Shown here: piece after piece, positions 10,439-22,500 of the stretch
Numbering within the stretch: position 1 is the first letter of the stretch
Layout: every line of letters begins with the position of its first letter
From: Physocladia obscura
Taxonomy: Eukaryota > Chytridiomycota > Chytridiomycetes > Chytridiales > Chytriomycetaceae
Assembly: GCA_027596945.1 (NCBI GenBank)
Contig: JADGJH010000233.1
Span: forward strand, 1-24,071
DNA: 24,071 nt
Direction: 5' to 3'
Notes under the pieces: model-generated
Databases searched by the model: none
Told to the model about the DNA's origin: nothing
What the model saw: the letters and a program-made list of their open reading frames with translations, nothing else
Made by a program: the position numbers and the translations under genes

Positions 10439-11608
10439 TCACAAATTTTCAGCAGTGTTTGAAACCCAATAAAGGTATCTATCAGATTCTGAAAAATGTC
10501 TCCATCCAAGTGCATCCAAAGATTCGGAGACCGCGCGCAAACGAACCAAAAGTTGTTGCTCCTTTGGTCCAAAAACAACCCTCTTCAATTTTGGCATTTT
10601 TCCTAATTGTAACTGCTTTAGCAAAGCTAAAGCTAACACATCGCCTTTTTCGCCGAGAGAAAATACATTAAGTTGCTGCAGGCGTTTACAATCACCAACC
10701 AGGATTGAAATTTCAACGATCCCTGTTTCATTCAGGTTTTCTACAGTCAGTTCAATGAGCCCTCGAATAAATGGGAGAGTTTGAAAAATCCAAAGAGATT
10801 CTACTCGTTTCAAAACCAAATGTTTGATTGAAATATTTTCCATTGCCGAAGCCAATCTAACTGAAAAATTCTTCACGTCTGGATTTTCTCCTGGGAAAAA
10901 CAGATACTGCAGCGAAAATTTTGATTTACCCAGAACCTCCAGTATTTGGAGTTTATGTTCCATTCCAAAGTTACCATGATGTGCGAGAAGCGGTGTATCA
11001 ATGTGTCGAGGCAAAAGGTGTTGGATATTTAAAAATGCCCGAATATTACTAATGAATGGAACGCGGGTGCTACCGCCATATTTTGTTAGACATTTGGAGA
11101 GTTTCCATGTTTGGAACATTTGATTCACTGGAACGGCAGCTTGATTCAAAATGTTTCGCATATCTACGGAATCTTCTCGTTCGATGTCGTCATCTTCCGC
11201 CGCTGTCCGTTTCATCTCCAAGTAAATATCTTTTCCTTTGGTTATGGTGAATTCTGGCCATATTTCTTTGTATGTTTTCTCGGACACTTTGCTGTATTCA
11301 AAAATTGCTGCGAATATGTCACCAAGGGATTTTTTGTAATAGAGCATTGAATGGCTCAACACAATGATATCTTCGAGTGGAATGTATTCAGCAATATTAT
11401 TGAGAATCTCTGGAGGCATCGATTGCAGCATTGCACGAATTGGTCGAATACTGTTTGGGCAAATCAAGAAATCGGAAACCAAAGGAGGTGTTTTTTTAAG
11501 ACGGTCTTCTACTGTAACAAAAGGAAGTAGAAGAACGGAACGAAGCTCGTTGATTTCATCAACGAGAGATTCGATAAGTGCTGCTGATTGGCAATGTTCA
11601 CAAACCAT
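10439..11608 (-). CDS. F-box-like protein with a leucine-rich C-terminus
   Basis: This is a single-exon gene of 389 residues starting at the ATG at 11608. It opens MVCEHCQSAALIESLVDEIN, a Cys pair followed by a short coiled-coil-like helix. An F-box-like segment follows at about residues 62-100 (SMPPEILNNIAEYIPLEDI), where SKP1 would bind in an SCF ubiquitin ligase. The second half has irregular leucine-rich stretches (IKHLVLKRVESLWIF, LIELTVENLNETGIVEI, CKRLQQLNVFSL) suggesting degenerate LRRs for substrate binding. The assignment rests on the F-box pattern; the substrate is unknown. Such F-box proteins are often multi-copy and fast-evolving in chytrids (from memory). Confidence 0.65.
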   Translation of the reverse strand: MVCEHCQSAALIESLVDEINELRSVLLLPFVTVEDRLKKTPPLVSDFLICPNSIRPIRAMLQSMPPEILNNIAEYIPLEDIIVLSHSMLYYKKSLGDIFAAIFEYSKVSEKTYKEIWPEFTITKGKDIYLEMKRTAAEDDDIEREDSVDMRNILNQAAVPVNQMFQTWKLSKCLTKYGGSTRVPFISNIRAFLNIQHLLPRHIDTPLLAHHGNFGMEHKLQILEVLGKSKFSLQYLFFPGENPDVKNFSVRLASAMENISIKHLVLKRVESLWIFQTLPFIRGLIELTVENLNETGIVEISILVGDCKRLQQLNVFSLGEKGDVLALALLKQLQLGKMPKLKRVVFGPKEQQLLVRLRAVSESLDALGWRHFSESDRYLYWVSNTAENL

Positions 11609-11672
11609 GTTTCGCTTGAACAAAAATTGACAAAAAAAGATATTGGGATTATCTTTTCATTTTTATAAGCAG

Positions 11673-13710
11673 TCAATAACTTCTTTTATTAATGGCAACC
11701 TGTAAAATCTCTTTAATTTCTTTATATTTGGATACTTGAACTGCTTCATGTGGAACAACCACTCTCCTCCTTGCGGATGACTTAATGATCGCAAGAACAA
11801 CACCTCGATACCCAGCCGACGCAGCCTTTACAAGTGCTTGTGAAACGGAATATTGAACATTTGAGTTCACCATTTTTTGGACGACTGCAACATGATTTCC
11901 GGCAGCTGCATCAGTGAGGGCTCGAGTCAAGGTAAGTGGATGGAACTGAGTTTCATAGTTATCGAGGAGGAATTCAATAACGGCGTAATGTCCCTGCTGT
12001 GCTGGTTTCATTAAACAGGCTGGAGATATAGATGCGATAAATGTGCTGTAGTTTTTGGAGAGAAATTCAAGAATTTGCGGGTGGTTGTTTTTGCAAGCTG
12101 CCTCTGTGCATCGAATAAGAACACTTTGTTCAAGTTTTAGATTCCGTGATGAGAGAAGTTGAACTATTTTCAAATGCCCATTTGCACTGTGTGTAGACAA
12201 ATAAATGAGTTTTTGAGAAAATATTTTTGATAGACTAACCATGCTTCAAACAGTGGCAAATTGTTGTTCACGGCAGGATTGACCACAGGTCGTTGTAATA
12301 GTAAACCAATAACCTGGTCATGTCCATTTCGTGCGGCCAAAATAATTGCCATATTATTTTGGGCGGAGGGATCAACCTCGGTGACATCTGCCAATGATCG
12401 CCAGTCCAAGAGCATATCAACAATCTCTGCGAACCCATTTTTTGCAGCATTAACAAAAGCCTCATTGTCGCGTGCAGTAGGATCCACAGCCGGATTTTTT
12501 AACAACGCTGTTGCAATCTCCTTGGATCCAACCAAACACGCAATTCTAATTGCGCGATTCTCTTGCGCGGCAACGTTAACGCGACCAGTTTTCATTAATG
12601 CATCAACAAGAGTGAAATTTCCGGCATGAACTGCATCCATAAGAGGCGCATTGTCATTTGCCGAGGGGTCAACGCGCAAATCTGAGAGCAACATACGCGC
12701 AATATCAATATATCCTCTTTCACATGCCACAAGAATACATTTGTTTTCATAAGCAGCAGGGTCAATGGCATGCGGTACAGAAGAAAGAAGTCGAGCGACG
12801 AGGGCAGTGTGACCGTTACAAACGGCGGCGACAATCGCAGCATTTTTATTGTGCGCGGGATCAACGCCAGTGCAGGCAAGTAGAATTTCGGCACAAGAAT
12901 CTCGGCCATTCTCGCAAGCAGAAATTAACGCGCAAGAAATTGTGCTCGGAAAAAAGTACGGTGACGGAGTTGCTGGATCTGCGGGAAGAAGCAGCCGCAA
13001 TATTTCAACATGGCCATGCGTGCTTGCGACAATTAGTGCCGATGCGGGCGGGGCGGAAAGTAACCCTTTTCTTGCGTGGCTGAGCAGATAGGAAATTGAA
13101 GGGACTTGATTCGCGGCAGCCGCCCATCCATAAAGTGGATCTTTGGCTACTGAAGAATGAATTAATGTATCGCCAAGAAGATCAAAGTCAGCATAGATAG
13201 TGGCAAAGATGGCCATCAAGGACGCATTGACAGACGATATCTTGAGATATTGGTAATGTTGAGCAAGTTTGACGGCTGGCAAAACCCGCCGTCCGCGACG
13301 AACAAATGCAGGATCGAATGTTGACGTATCTAAAGATATTTCAAAGTGATCTAGTGTTTTGATGGTAAAGCCTGTTGTTTTTTAATTCTCAAAAGTTTAT
13401 ATAAACAAAAAAAAATAATAAAAAATTCAAAAAACAAACCATAGATTGAGAGAAATGCCGCATGAAAAGCTGTCGACAAAGTATGAAAGTTTATTGTGCG
13501 TTTAGCTTTGATCATGAATAGATAATCATGAATTGAGGCTGAGACCAAAACAATGTGCTGCAACAGATTCATTCTTGCAAAACGAAAGTCCAACGAGAGA
13601 CCCGCAAGTTTAGTGCGCATTCGGACATTCAAGTGCGAAATTACGGATACATTATTGGGATGCGCGTATGAAAGAATGTGGGTCAGCAACTCAGCAGGCA
13701 GCGCTTCCAT
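11673..13710 (-). CDS. F-box/ankyrin-repeat protein
   Basis: There are three exons (13710-13440, 13371-12240, 12186-11673; TGA stop), giving 638 residues. The N-terminus, MEALPAELLTHILSYAHP, is an F-box-like helix. After a linker come many ankyrin-like repeats of 30-36 residues, for example YENKCILVACERGYIDIARMLL and NNMAIILAARNGHDQVIGLLL. Several carry a recurring VDPSA/VDPTA loop. The repeats continue across both introns: LFEACANGHLKIVQLL is restored exactly by splicing 12240 to 12186. The expected role is a substrate receptor or scaffold, with ankyrins binding a protein partner. Only 64 nt separate it from the F-box gene downstream on the same strand, and its start faces the MARK kinase start 140 bp away. 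Confidence 0.82.
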
Positions 13711-13850
13711 CAGTTTATATTGATTTCAAATCAGTTTCCAAGTCCAACAATTCCAGAACAAAGATTCCATCAACCCAAAAAAAGATCATTTGTACCTTTT
13801 TGGAATCGGCGCAACCTTAAATTACTGCAGCAACTACTCCAGCTGAAAAA
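13711..13850. promoter_or_regulatory. Short divergent promoter region
   Basis: These 140 bp lie between the ATG of the F-box/ankyrin gene (-) and the ATG of the MARK kinase gene (+), so both promoters and 5' UTRs must fit here. The plus strand is rich in CAA/CCA. I see no convincing TATA box. The role is inferred from gene orientation only. Confidence 0.5.
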
Positions 13851-16424
<2,574 letters not shown>

Positions 16425-16602
16425 CCGACAAAAAAAATAAAAACCAAGCATAAAAAAAAAAAGAAACAGGAAAAGAAAAAAAAAAAGTTATTCTAAAGTT
16501 CTTCTAGGTTTTTATTATTATTTAACTATTATTATTTATTTGCCTAACTTAATTCTTTGTATGCTTGTTTGAAAAAAAAAAACAAAAAAAAAAGTTTTGT
16601 AA

Positions 16603-17774
16603 ATGAGCGCTCCGCCACCACGTCCATCTCGACCAGGAAAAAAAGAGATTGCCGTTGTCGAAGCGAAATACGCATACACGGCGCAGAATCCCGATGAACT
16701 TTCGTTTGCAGAAGGCGATATTCTATAGTAAGTAAAATAACAATAATGTTAAAGGAAAAATAATAATAATTATTCACGATTAACAATCAATCAATTAATC
16801 GATCGATCGATCCATTTCATTCATTCATAAGTGTACTTCAAAAAGACGATGCTGGATGGTGGAAGTGTCGCATTGGTGATCGGGAAGGTCTCGTACCTGC
16901 AAACTATGGTTCGGAAATGCTTATTTTTACCAACCAAAATCTTAATCGCATCATCGTCCTTGTGATTTTATCGTCAATTTTCCATTAATATATGATTCTT
17001 TTTATTTTTTTGCTTTTGTTTTTTCATAACTTTTTTTTATTTTGTGTTTAGTCGGTGAAAGTACGACCGAGATTGAAAATCCACTGCACGGTACAAACAA
17101 AATAATATATATGCATATAATGACGATAATGCATATTTATTGATCGAATCTTTGTACACTTTTTTTTTGGCTTGACGGCGATTCGTGTCGAACACAAATA
17201 TGACAAAAAAATGCGTGTATTTTAGAGGCGGCGAAACGAGGTTTGAAAATAATACAACTCCACTCCCTGAATAAAATTAAATAAACTAAAATTAAAAATT
17301 TTAAAAAAATCTTTTATCAGGAAACACTGCATTTGTCCATGAGCTACTTTCCGCGGGCGTTTCTGTAAACGGCCTCGACAAAGCCGGTAACACTCCGTTG
17401 CATTGGGCAGCCCGGTCCGGAAAGACTGAGATTGTCAAACTTCTGTTGGCCAGAAACCCTGCCTTGAATTCTCGTGTAATAGGAGTCAAAACCATTTTTT
17501 TTATTCTAAACGTGTCCCTTTTTTATTATTTTGTTTATTTTTATAGAACAAACTCGGCGACACGCCGCTTCACAATGCAGCATGGGGCGGCCATCTTGCC
17601 GTAGTGACACTGCTGCTGTCACAGCCCGACATCGAAGCCGACGCCAAAAACAATGACGGACTAACCGCACGCGCGCTTGCAAAAACCGATGACGTTGCGT
17701 CGCTACTCATTCAGTTCTCGCAGTCGTCGGCGGCGGTTGCTGCTGGTGGTGATGATGACGGAGACTCGGATTAA
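16603..17774 (+). CDS. OSTF1: OSTF1-like SH3 and ankyrin-repeat protein
   Basis: There are six exons (16603-16727, 16832-16908, 17052-17090, 17226-17240, 17321-17475, 17547-17774), giving 212 residues, almost the length of animal OSTF1. A Pro-rich start (SAPPPRPSRPGKK) leads into an SH3 domain (AKYAYTAQNPDELSFAEGDI to AGWWKCRIGDREGLVPANY). The conserved IENPLHEAAKRGN joins it to three ankyrin repeats containing VNGLDKAGNTPLHWAARSG and NKLGDTPLHNAAWGGH. The acidic tail ends DDDGDSD. It is a cytosolic adaptor binding proline-rich partners through SH3. Exon 4 is only 15 nt (encoding the EAAKRG join) and is supported by the family consensus. Intron 1 has a short tandem ATCG run. An AATAAA at 17858-17863 is the likely poly(A) signal. 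Confidence 0.93.
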
Positions 17775-18132
17775 TTGATTATTTTTTTTTTGCGTAAAAC
17801 AGTACCAAAAAAACCCCCCCTGATACGCCCAAACACACTTTTCTGTGAGACTTTCCCAATAAAATTTTGAATTTCACGACTTCACGCAACTTTGGATAGT
17901 GTGAGACTGTTCACGTAATGATGGTGAATAACAGTGTGATGGATTTTAGTGAAACTTGTCACTGAGATGTATTCGTGATGGGTTACGTGAATGTTCCCGT
18001 TCAAACGCGTTTCAAGAAAAAGTCCAAAAAGTTGGATTTTTTGAACTAAAAATAACTTCATCCAAATAGCAACTATTTATTTAAATTCGTTGAGAATTAA
18101 TTTCTTTTCTTTTCTTTTATATTATTAAAACT
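17775..18132. other. Gene-free stretch: OSTF1 3' flank and left edge of the element
   Basis: The first part holds the OSTF1 3' UTR with AATAAA at 17858-17863. From about 17865 to 18010 the sequence has repeated TTCACG/CGTGA words, including a perfect 9-bp inverted repeat (TTCACGTAA 17910-17918, TTACGTGAA 17983-17991). From about 18040 it becomes AT-rich and CpG-poor like the element. The left border of the element must lie in this interval. Confidence 0.5.
18050..18059 (+). repeat. Candidate terminal inverted repeat, left copy
   Basis: AAATAACTTC here matches the reverse complement of 23425-23434. Both copies lie at similar distances outside the outer genes. Ten AT-rich bases can match by chance, and no target-site duplication is visible beside them. 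Confidence 0.2.
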
Positions 18133-18768
18133 ATGACTGTTACAATTCCATCCACAACTGTAAAAAATTGATTCTTGAAGACCCTCCCTATTGGAACAAT
18201 ATATAAGAACCCACATAATGAACACACATATGAAGTACAAGAATGTAAAATCAATACTACATTATCCAAAGTGGGAGTATCTTACTTTGGTTTAAATGAT
18301 CCTGTTGTTATTGATGTGCCAGACAAATGGATGAAAATTGTGAATCCAACGAGAGTGAATATTAATCAATCGATGAAAGAATGAATATTCGAACTGTAAG
18401 AGACAGTTAAACAATTGCAATCAGGACTGAGTGAAGCAATGGACCCAGACTTCGACAAAATATCTGTCATTGAAATTAAGCACTCATTACTTGATAAGAT
18501 TAAACAATTAATGAATGGGAATGAATACTTTGAGACTGATAGCGAAATTTACTTTGTAGACAAGAACTTGATGTATTTCACAAGAACAAAGTGAGATGCT
18601 GATAACAAAGCAAGAGTGTTGCAAATAAAGACAGAAATGATGCTAAAGGGAGACACTAGCCTTTGTAAAGAACTTCATGATAATCAGCCTGCAATACAAA
18701 AGAGATTGCATCACCATTTGAAGCAAGATATTGATGAGGAAAAGATTGTCTTGATGAAGCAACGTTAA
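18133..18768 (+). pseudogene. Element gene of unknown function, interrupted by TGA and TAA
   Basis: The frame opens with ATG at 18133 and ends with TAA at 18766-18768 (211 codons before the stop). It is interrupted by TGA at 18169, 18382 and 18592 and by TAA at 18397. Between these stops the reading is smooth and protein-like: a beta-rich N-terminal part (VGVSYFGLNDPVVIDVPDKW) and a charged, helical C-terminal part. I recognise no family. Its end overlaps the end of the minus-strand zinc-finger gene by 4 bp, a compact convergent arrangement typical of viral or mobile genomes. The position opposite a replicase suggests a structural or accessory protein, but this is a guess. Confidence 0.5.
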
Positions 18769-19559
18769 GCTTCTTCTGATTTGACTTCTTGTGTCATGTG
18801 TATGTGCTCAAGAAAGTGTCCAATTGCATAAGCACTTGAACTTCTTGCATCATTTAATTCTTTTTGTTTGGTGGTTATGTACACAGCATTGGCTTGTTCA
18901 AGTTCAATGAAAACAGGCTCACTTGGCTTGGAAGCACATGGTGTATGCACTGTAGATTCAACAATTGTGTCATTGGGCATCAATTTAATGATTGTGATTG
19001 TCGCGTCTGATGGCAGCCTTGTCAGTACAATGGGTGCAACCCCCCATTTGTTGCATTCATTTTGATAAATTAGTACAACTGCATCATGAGTTGTCAGTGC
19101 ACCTCCTTCATTCAAATCATCATTTAATTCAACTTTATATCCTTTTTTATTGAAGTCCTATCCATTTGATTCTGTTGAAGCCAAGTTGCGTTGGATTATT
19201 CCAGTCTTACATTTCATTTCAAAGTGACTCTGTAATGTTTTCCTTGATACCTTCTTTTGACACATGAAGCACTTGTGTTTCTTGTAATTGCAATCTTCTA
19301 TGTGTTCTTTGAGATTCCATTTCAACACCTTCAACTTGCAATTTTCATTGGTGCAAGATTCCAAAAATGATATCTGTGTAACATGCAACTGTTTATTATG
19401 AAACAATGATTCTGTCTTGTATTGTGGGCACTTTTATCCAAATTGATGGCAGCATTTTATACAAACAAAGTGTGGATTTGAACCATTTGCACATTGTATA
19501 GTTGGGAAATTGATGTTTTCAAGGCAAACACATGTTAAATCACGTTGTTTTAAATTCAT
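18765..19559 (-). pseudogene. RING/TRAF-type zinc-finger protein of the element, broken
   Basis: One frame runs from ATG at 19559 to TAA at 18765 (264 codons), interrupted by TAA at 19436-19434 and TAG at 19160-19158. Both stops fit CAA/CAG (Gln) mutated by C-to-T. The N-terminus reads CVCLENINFPTIQC, then PHFVCIKC and KCP. This is RING-like cysteine/histidine spacing, though the first pair is C-x-C rather than C-x2-C. A TRAF-like finger follows: SCTNENCKLKVLKWNLKEHI with CFMCQKKV and LQSHFEMKC. The C-terminal half (from DFNKKGYKV) has no recognised domain. RING/TRAF proteins usually act as ubiquitin ligases. Its start overlaps the replicase stop by 20 nt, as in compact polycistronic-like layouts. 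Confidence 0.55.
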
Positions 19560-22500
19560 TGAATAGTTTATTTCTTGTTCCATTCTTATAATACTGCAAA
19601 TATTTTAATTTTAAGAAAAAATCCAAAAATTTGGACCAAAATGTTTCTGCCCTCTGACCCAACTCATTATTCTCTTTCCTCAAAATCAGTTGAAAGTTCC
19701 AATATGCATTGATATTCTTGAGGTCTCCATCAGTGGTATGCTGGCATCTTCGCTTTACATGGTCAATCTCATATCTCTTGATTACTTCACCATTGGGTAT
19801 ACCAAGATGTTCCAATAGTTGTTGTTTTGTTAGAAAAGTATGCTTCAAACTATAATCATCAGAACATCCCTTTTGAACAATGTAATTGATTAATCAAACT
19901 GCCTCTATTCTCTTTTGTTTGAGGCCATCCTTCATGTCTTGCTCCCTTTTCTTTCTTTGTTTAATCTTGTTAAAATTAGTATCCTTTGTCACTATATGCT
20001 TTACACCATCATCAACAACATTTATATATTCCTTTTTAGTTGTTTGACTTATTGCCGTGTATTGCATGCCTTTTTTCATCTGGCTCCATTCATGAATTGT
20101 AAATAGCTCATTTATTGAATCACCTTGAGCCTGATGGACTGTCAAACAATAATTTACCCAAAAGTACAACTGAAATTGTTCAATTGTAATCTCAACCTTG
20201 TCTTTGGTCACTGTGTCTTCTAATACTATTGTTGGCTCAATTTTTTTCACTATAAATGTTGCATTATTGACAAGTCCAAGTTTCTTGCAGTTTCTATTGG
20301 AAATAACTGGAGTTCCAACCATCAAAAGAACAACTTGTGAGTTTGGGTCATCTTTATTTGCTTCTACTCTAATTATTTTCTTTTTCTTTAGTTTGTTTTG
20401 TTGCATTATGATTTCATTGATTTGTTTTCTCCTGTTGTGGGTGTATGCTAGATTCACTCTGATAAACAAGTGCTTGTTATCAAAATTGCCTGGATTCAAT
20501 GTATGGACAATGTCAAATAATACAGTCACTGAGTTGTCTGAATGGTGATTAATCAAGAGTTCAGTTATACTGTAATCAACTAATTCTTTTAATGCCATTG
20601 TGATTAGGTAATTGTATTTTCTGTTGTTTTTTTCAACTCAACTGAGTTGCTTATAGGCCCCAACCAACACAAATGTTACTTTAGTTTTCAGTTTCAGATA
20701 GTGCAAGATTTTGTAAATTGCTGCTCTTAGCATACCAACTTCATCAATGAAAATGTATTCATATCTACTTGCTGCCTTTACTGCTTCTTTCAAGTTGTAC
20801 TTGTCATTATTGTCAATATGAAAGAAGTGATGGAAAGTCTGCCCATTAATCAATCTTGCTGCCTTGTTTATGCTTGCTAATAGTACAAATGAACCTGCAT
20901 CTAGTTCTTAGATTGTCTCTCATACCTCGGTAGATTTTCCTGTACTGGTCATTCCAGTCACTAATCAATGTTCTAATCTATCTTGAGTTGGTATCCAGTC
21001 TTTATTCTCAAGTGCAAATGTATATGTACCCTTGAATGGCTCAGATACTTTGTACTCTTTTTGCAATGCCTCTACCCAATAATTGCCTATACCTGGTTTA
21101 CACTTGACTTGATTGTCATCTTCTACAACACAATCAGTCTTTAATTTGACAATTCTATCACTCATCTTCATTGCCAGCTGATGCAACATCATGTTACCAT
21201 TATCAATGACTTGCCAGTACATTGGAATTGTATTGAAACGCTTTGGAGATTCTTTCTTTATGGAAATATAGTACAGTTTTGGGTCTTGTGAGATGCATGA
21301 ATACACTGTATTGTTGTTTGAGAAAAAGGATCAAACTGCTTCATTTAAACTCATTGTGAACCTGCATGAATACACTGTATTGTTGTTTGAGAAAAAGTAT
21401 CAAACTGCTTCATTTAAACTCATTGTGAACCTATCAGTCAGCTTCATTTCACTTCCTTTATTCAAACATCCTACAAAGCAGTTTATCATTAACTTTGCAT
21501 TATCACCGCTCTTGTCATATATCCTCTTTACAAAATTGTTAAAGTAGTCTGCCTTTAGCAACTTACTTGGAATGATTTCATAGACAATCTTGAGTGGCAT
21601 TCCAATCATTTGACAATATCTTAGTATGGGTGCTAAATACCATCTTGTGCCTCATAGTGGAAATGTATTGTCTGTTTTGATGTAACAGAAGCCTGGTCTC
21701 AATTTGCCGGAGTATGTTTTGACTTCATCAAAAATACTAAATACAGACCACAGCATTTCATTCTTAACTGTCAAGCAAGCTGTATGGCATTTCTGAATAT
21801 CAAGACTCTTTAGATTTGCTGTATCCAATGATTCATAAAATGTATCAACAATGGCTCACTTGACACAGTTGAAGAATACAGAATCAGTCACTCTATTGAA
21901 TGTGCTGTCAATGATGTCTTTGCTTTTGTATATTTGAAAAGTTTCCAATGCTAAACTGATGAGGTTTTGGTTTCTAACTGGAATTATTAATGCTTTTGAT
22001 ACTTGTAATGACTCTTGATAATGCTTGTTGACTTCTATAATGACATTGTTCTTGTATTCAATTTGAACTAATTGCCACCATTTCCTCTTGTCTTGTAAAC
22101 AGTTTGTTCAGTCTGCGCTAAATGTACAACCAAATCTGATAGGTCTGCTTTATCTGTATATACAATATTGCAGTTTTCAAGTTTACACAAAGAGTCATAT
22201 CCAACATTCAAAAGAGTGTTGCTGGTTCTGTAAAATGTATTTACTTGCTTCTCCTTACTCTTGAATACTCTTGTGCAGTTGGTACCTTTTGTTCTCTCAG
22301 GGGCAACAATACTCCTCCAAAATTCCTCTTCTAGTACAGGATACATGTGATTGTTGGCCTCATTGTAAATCAAACAAGGAACATGGTGATTTTTGACTTT
22401 GGGAATGTGTTGGTAAAATATGTCAAACTCTAAATCCATTGCATATAAGCCGATTCCATAGTTTTCACAGAATCTGACAACTTGATTAGTTGTTATGCCA

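Noticed and set aside
12595..13083. Open frames overlapping the ankyrin gene on both strands
   Set aside because: They are shadows of the repeat-rich exon; only the ankyrin frame shows family motifs and correct splicing.
19609..19650. AATCCAAAAATTTGGACC near 19620 as a structural inverted repeat
   Set aside because: It lies inside the coding frame of the replicase C-terminus and the pairing is short; chance is enough.
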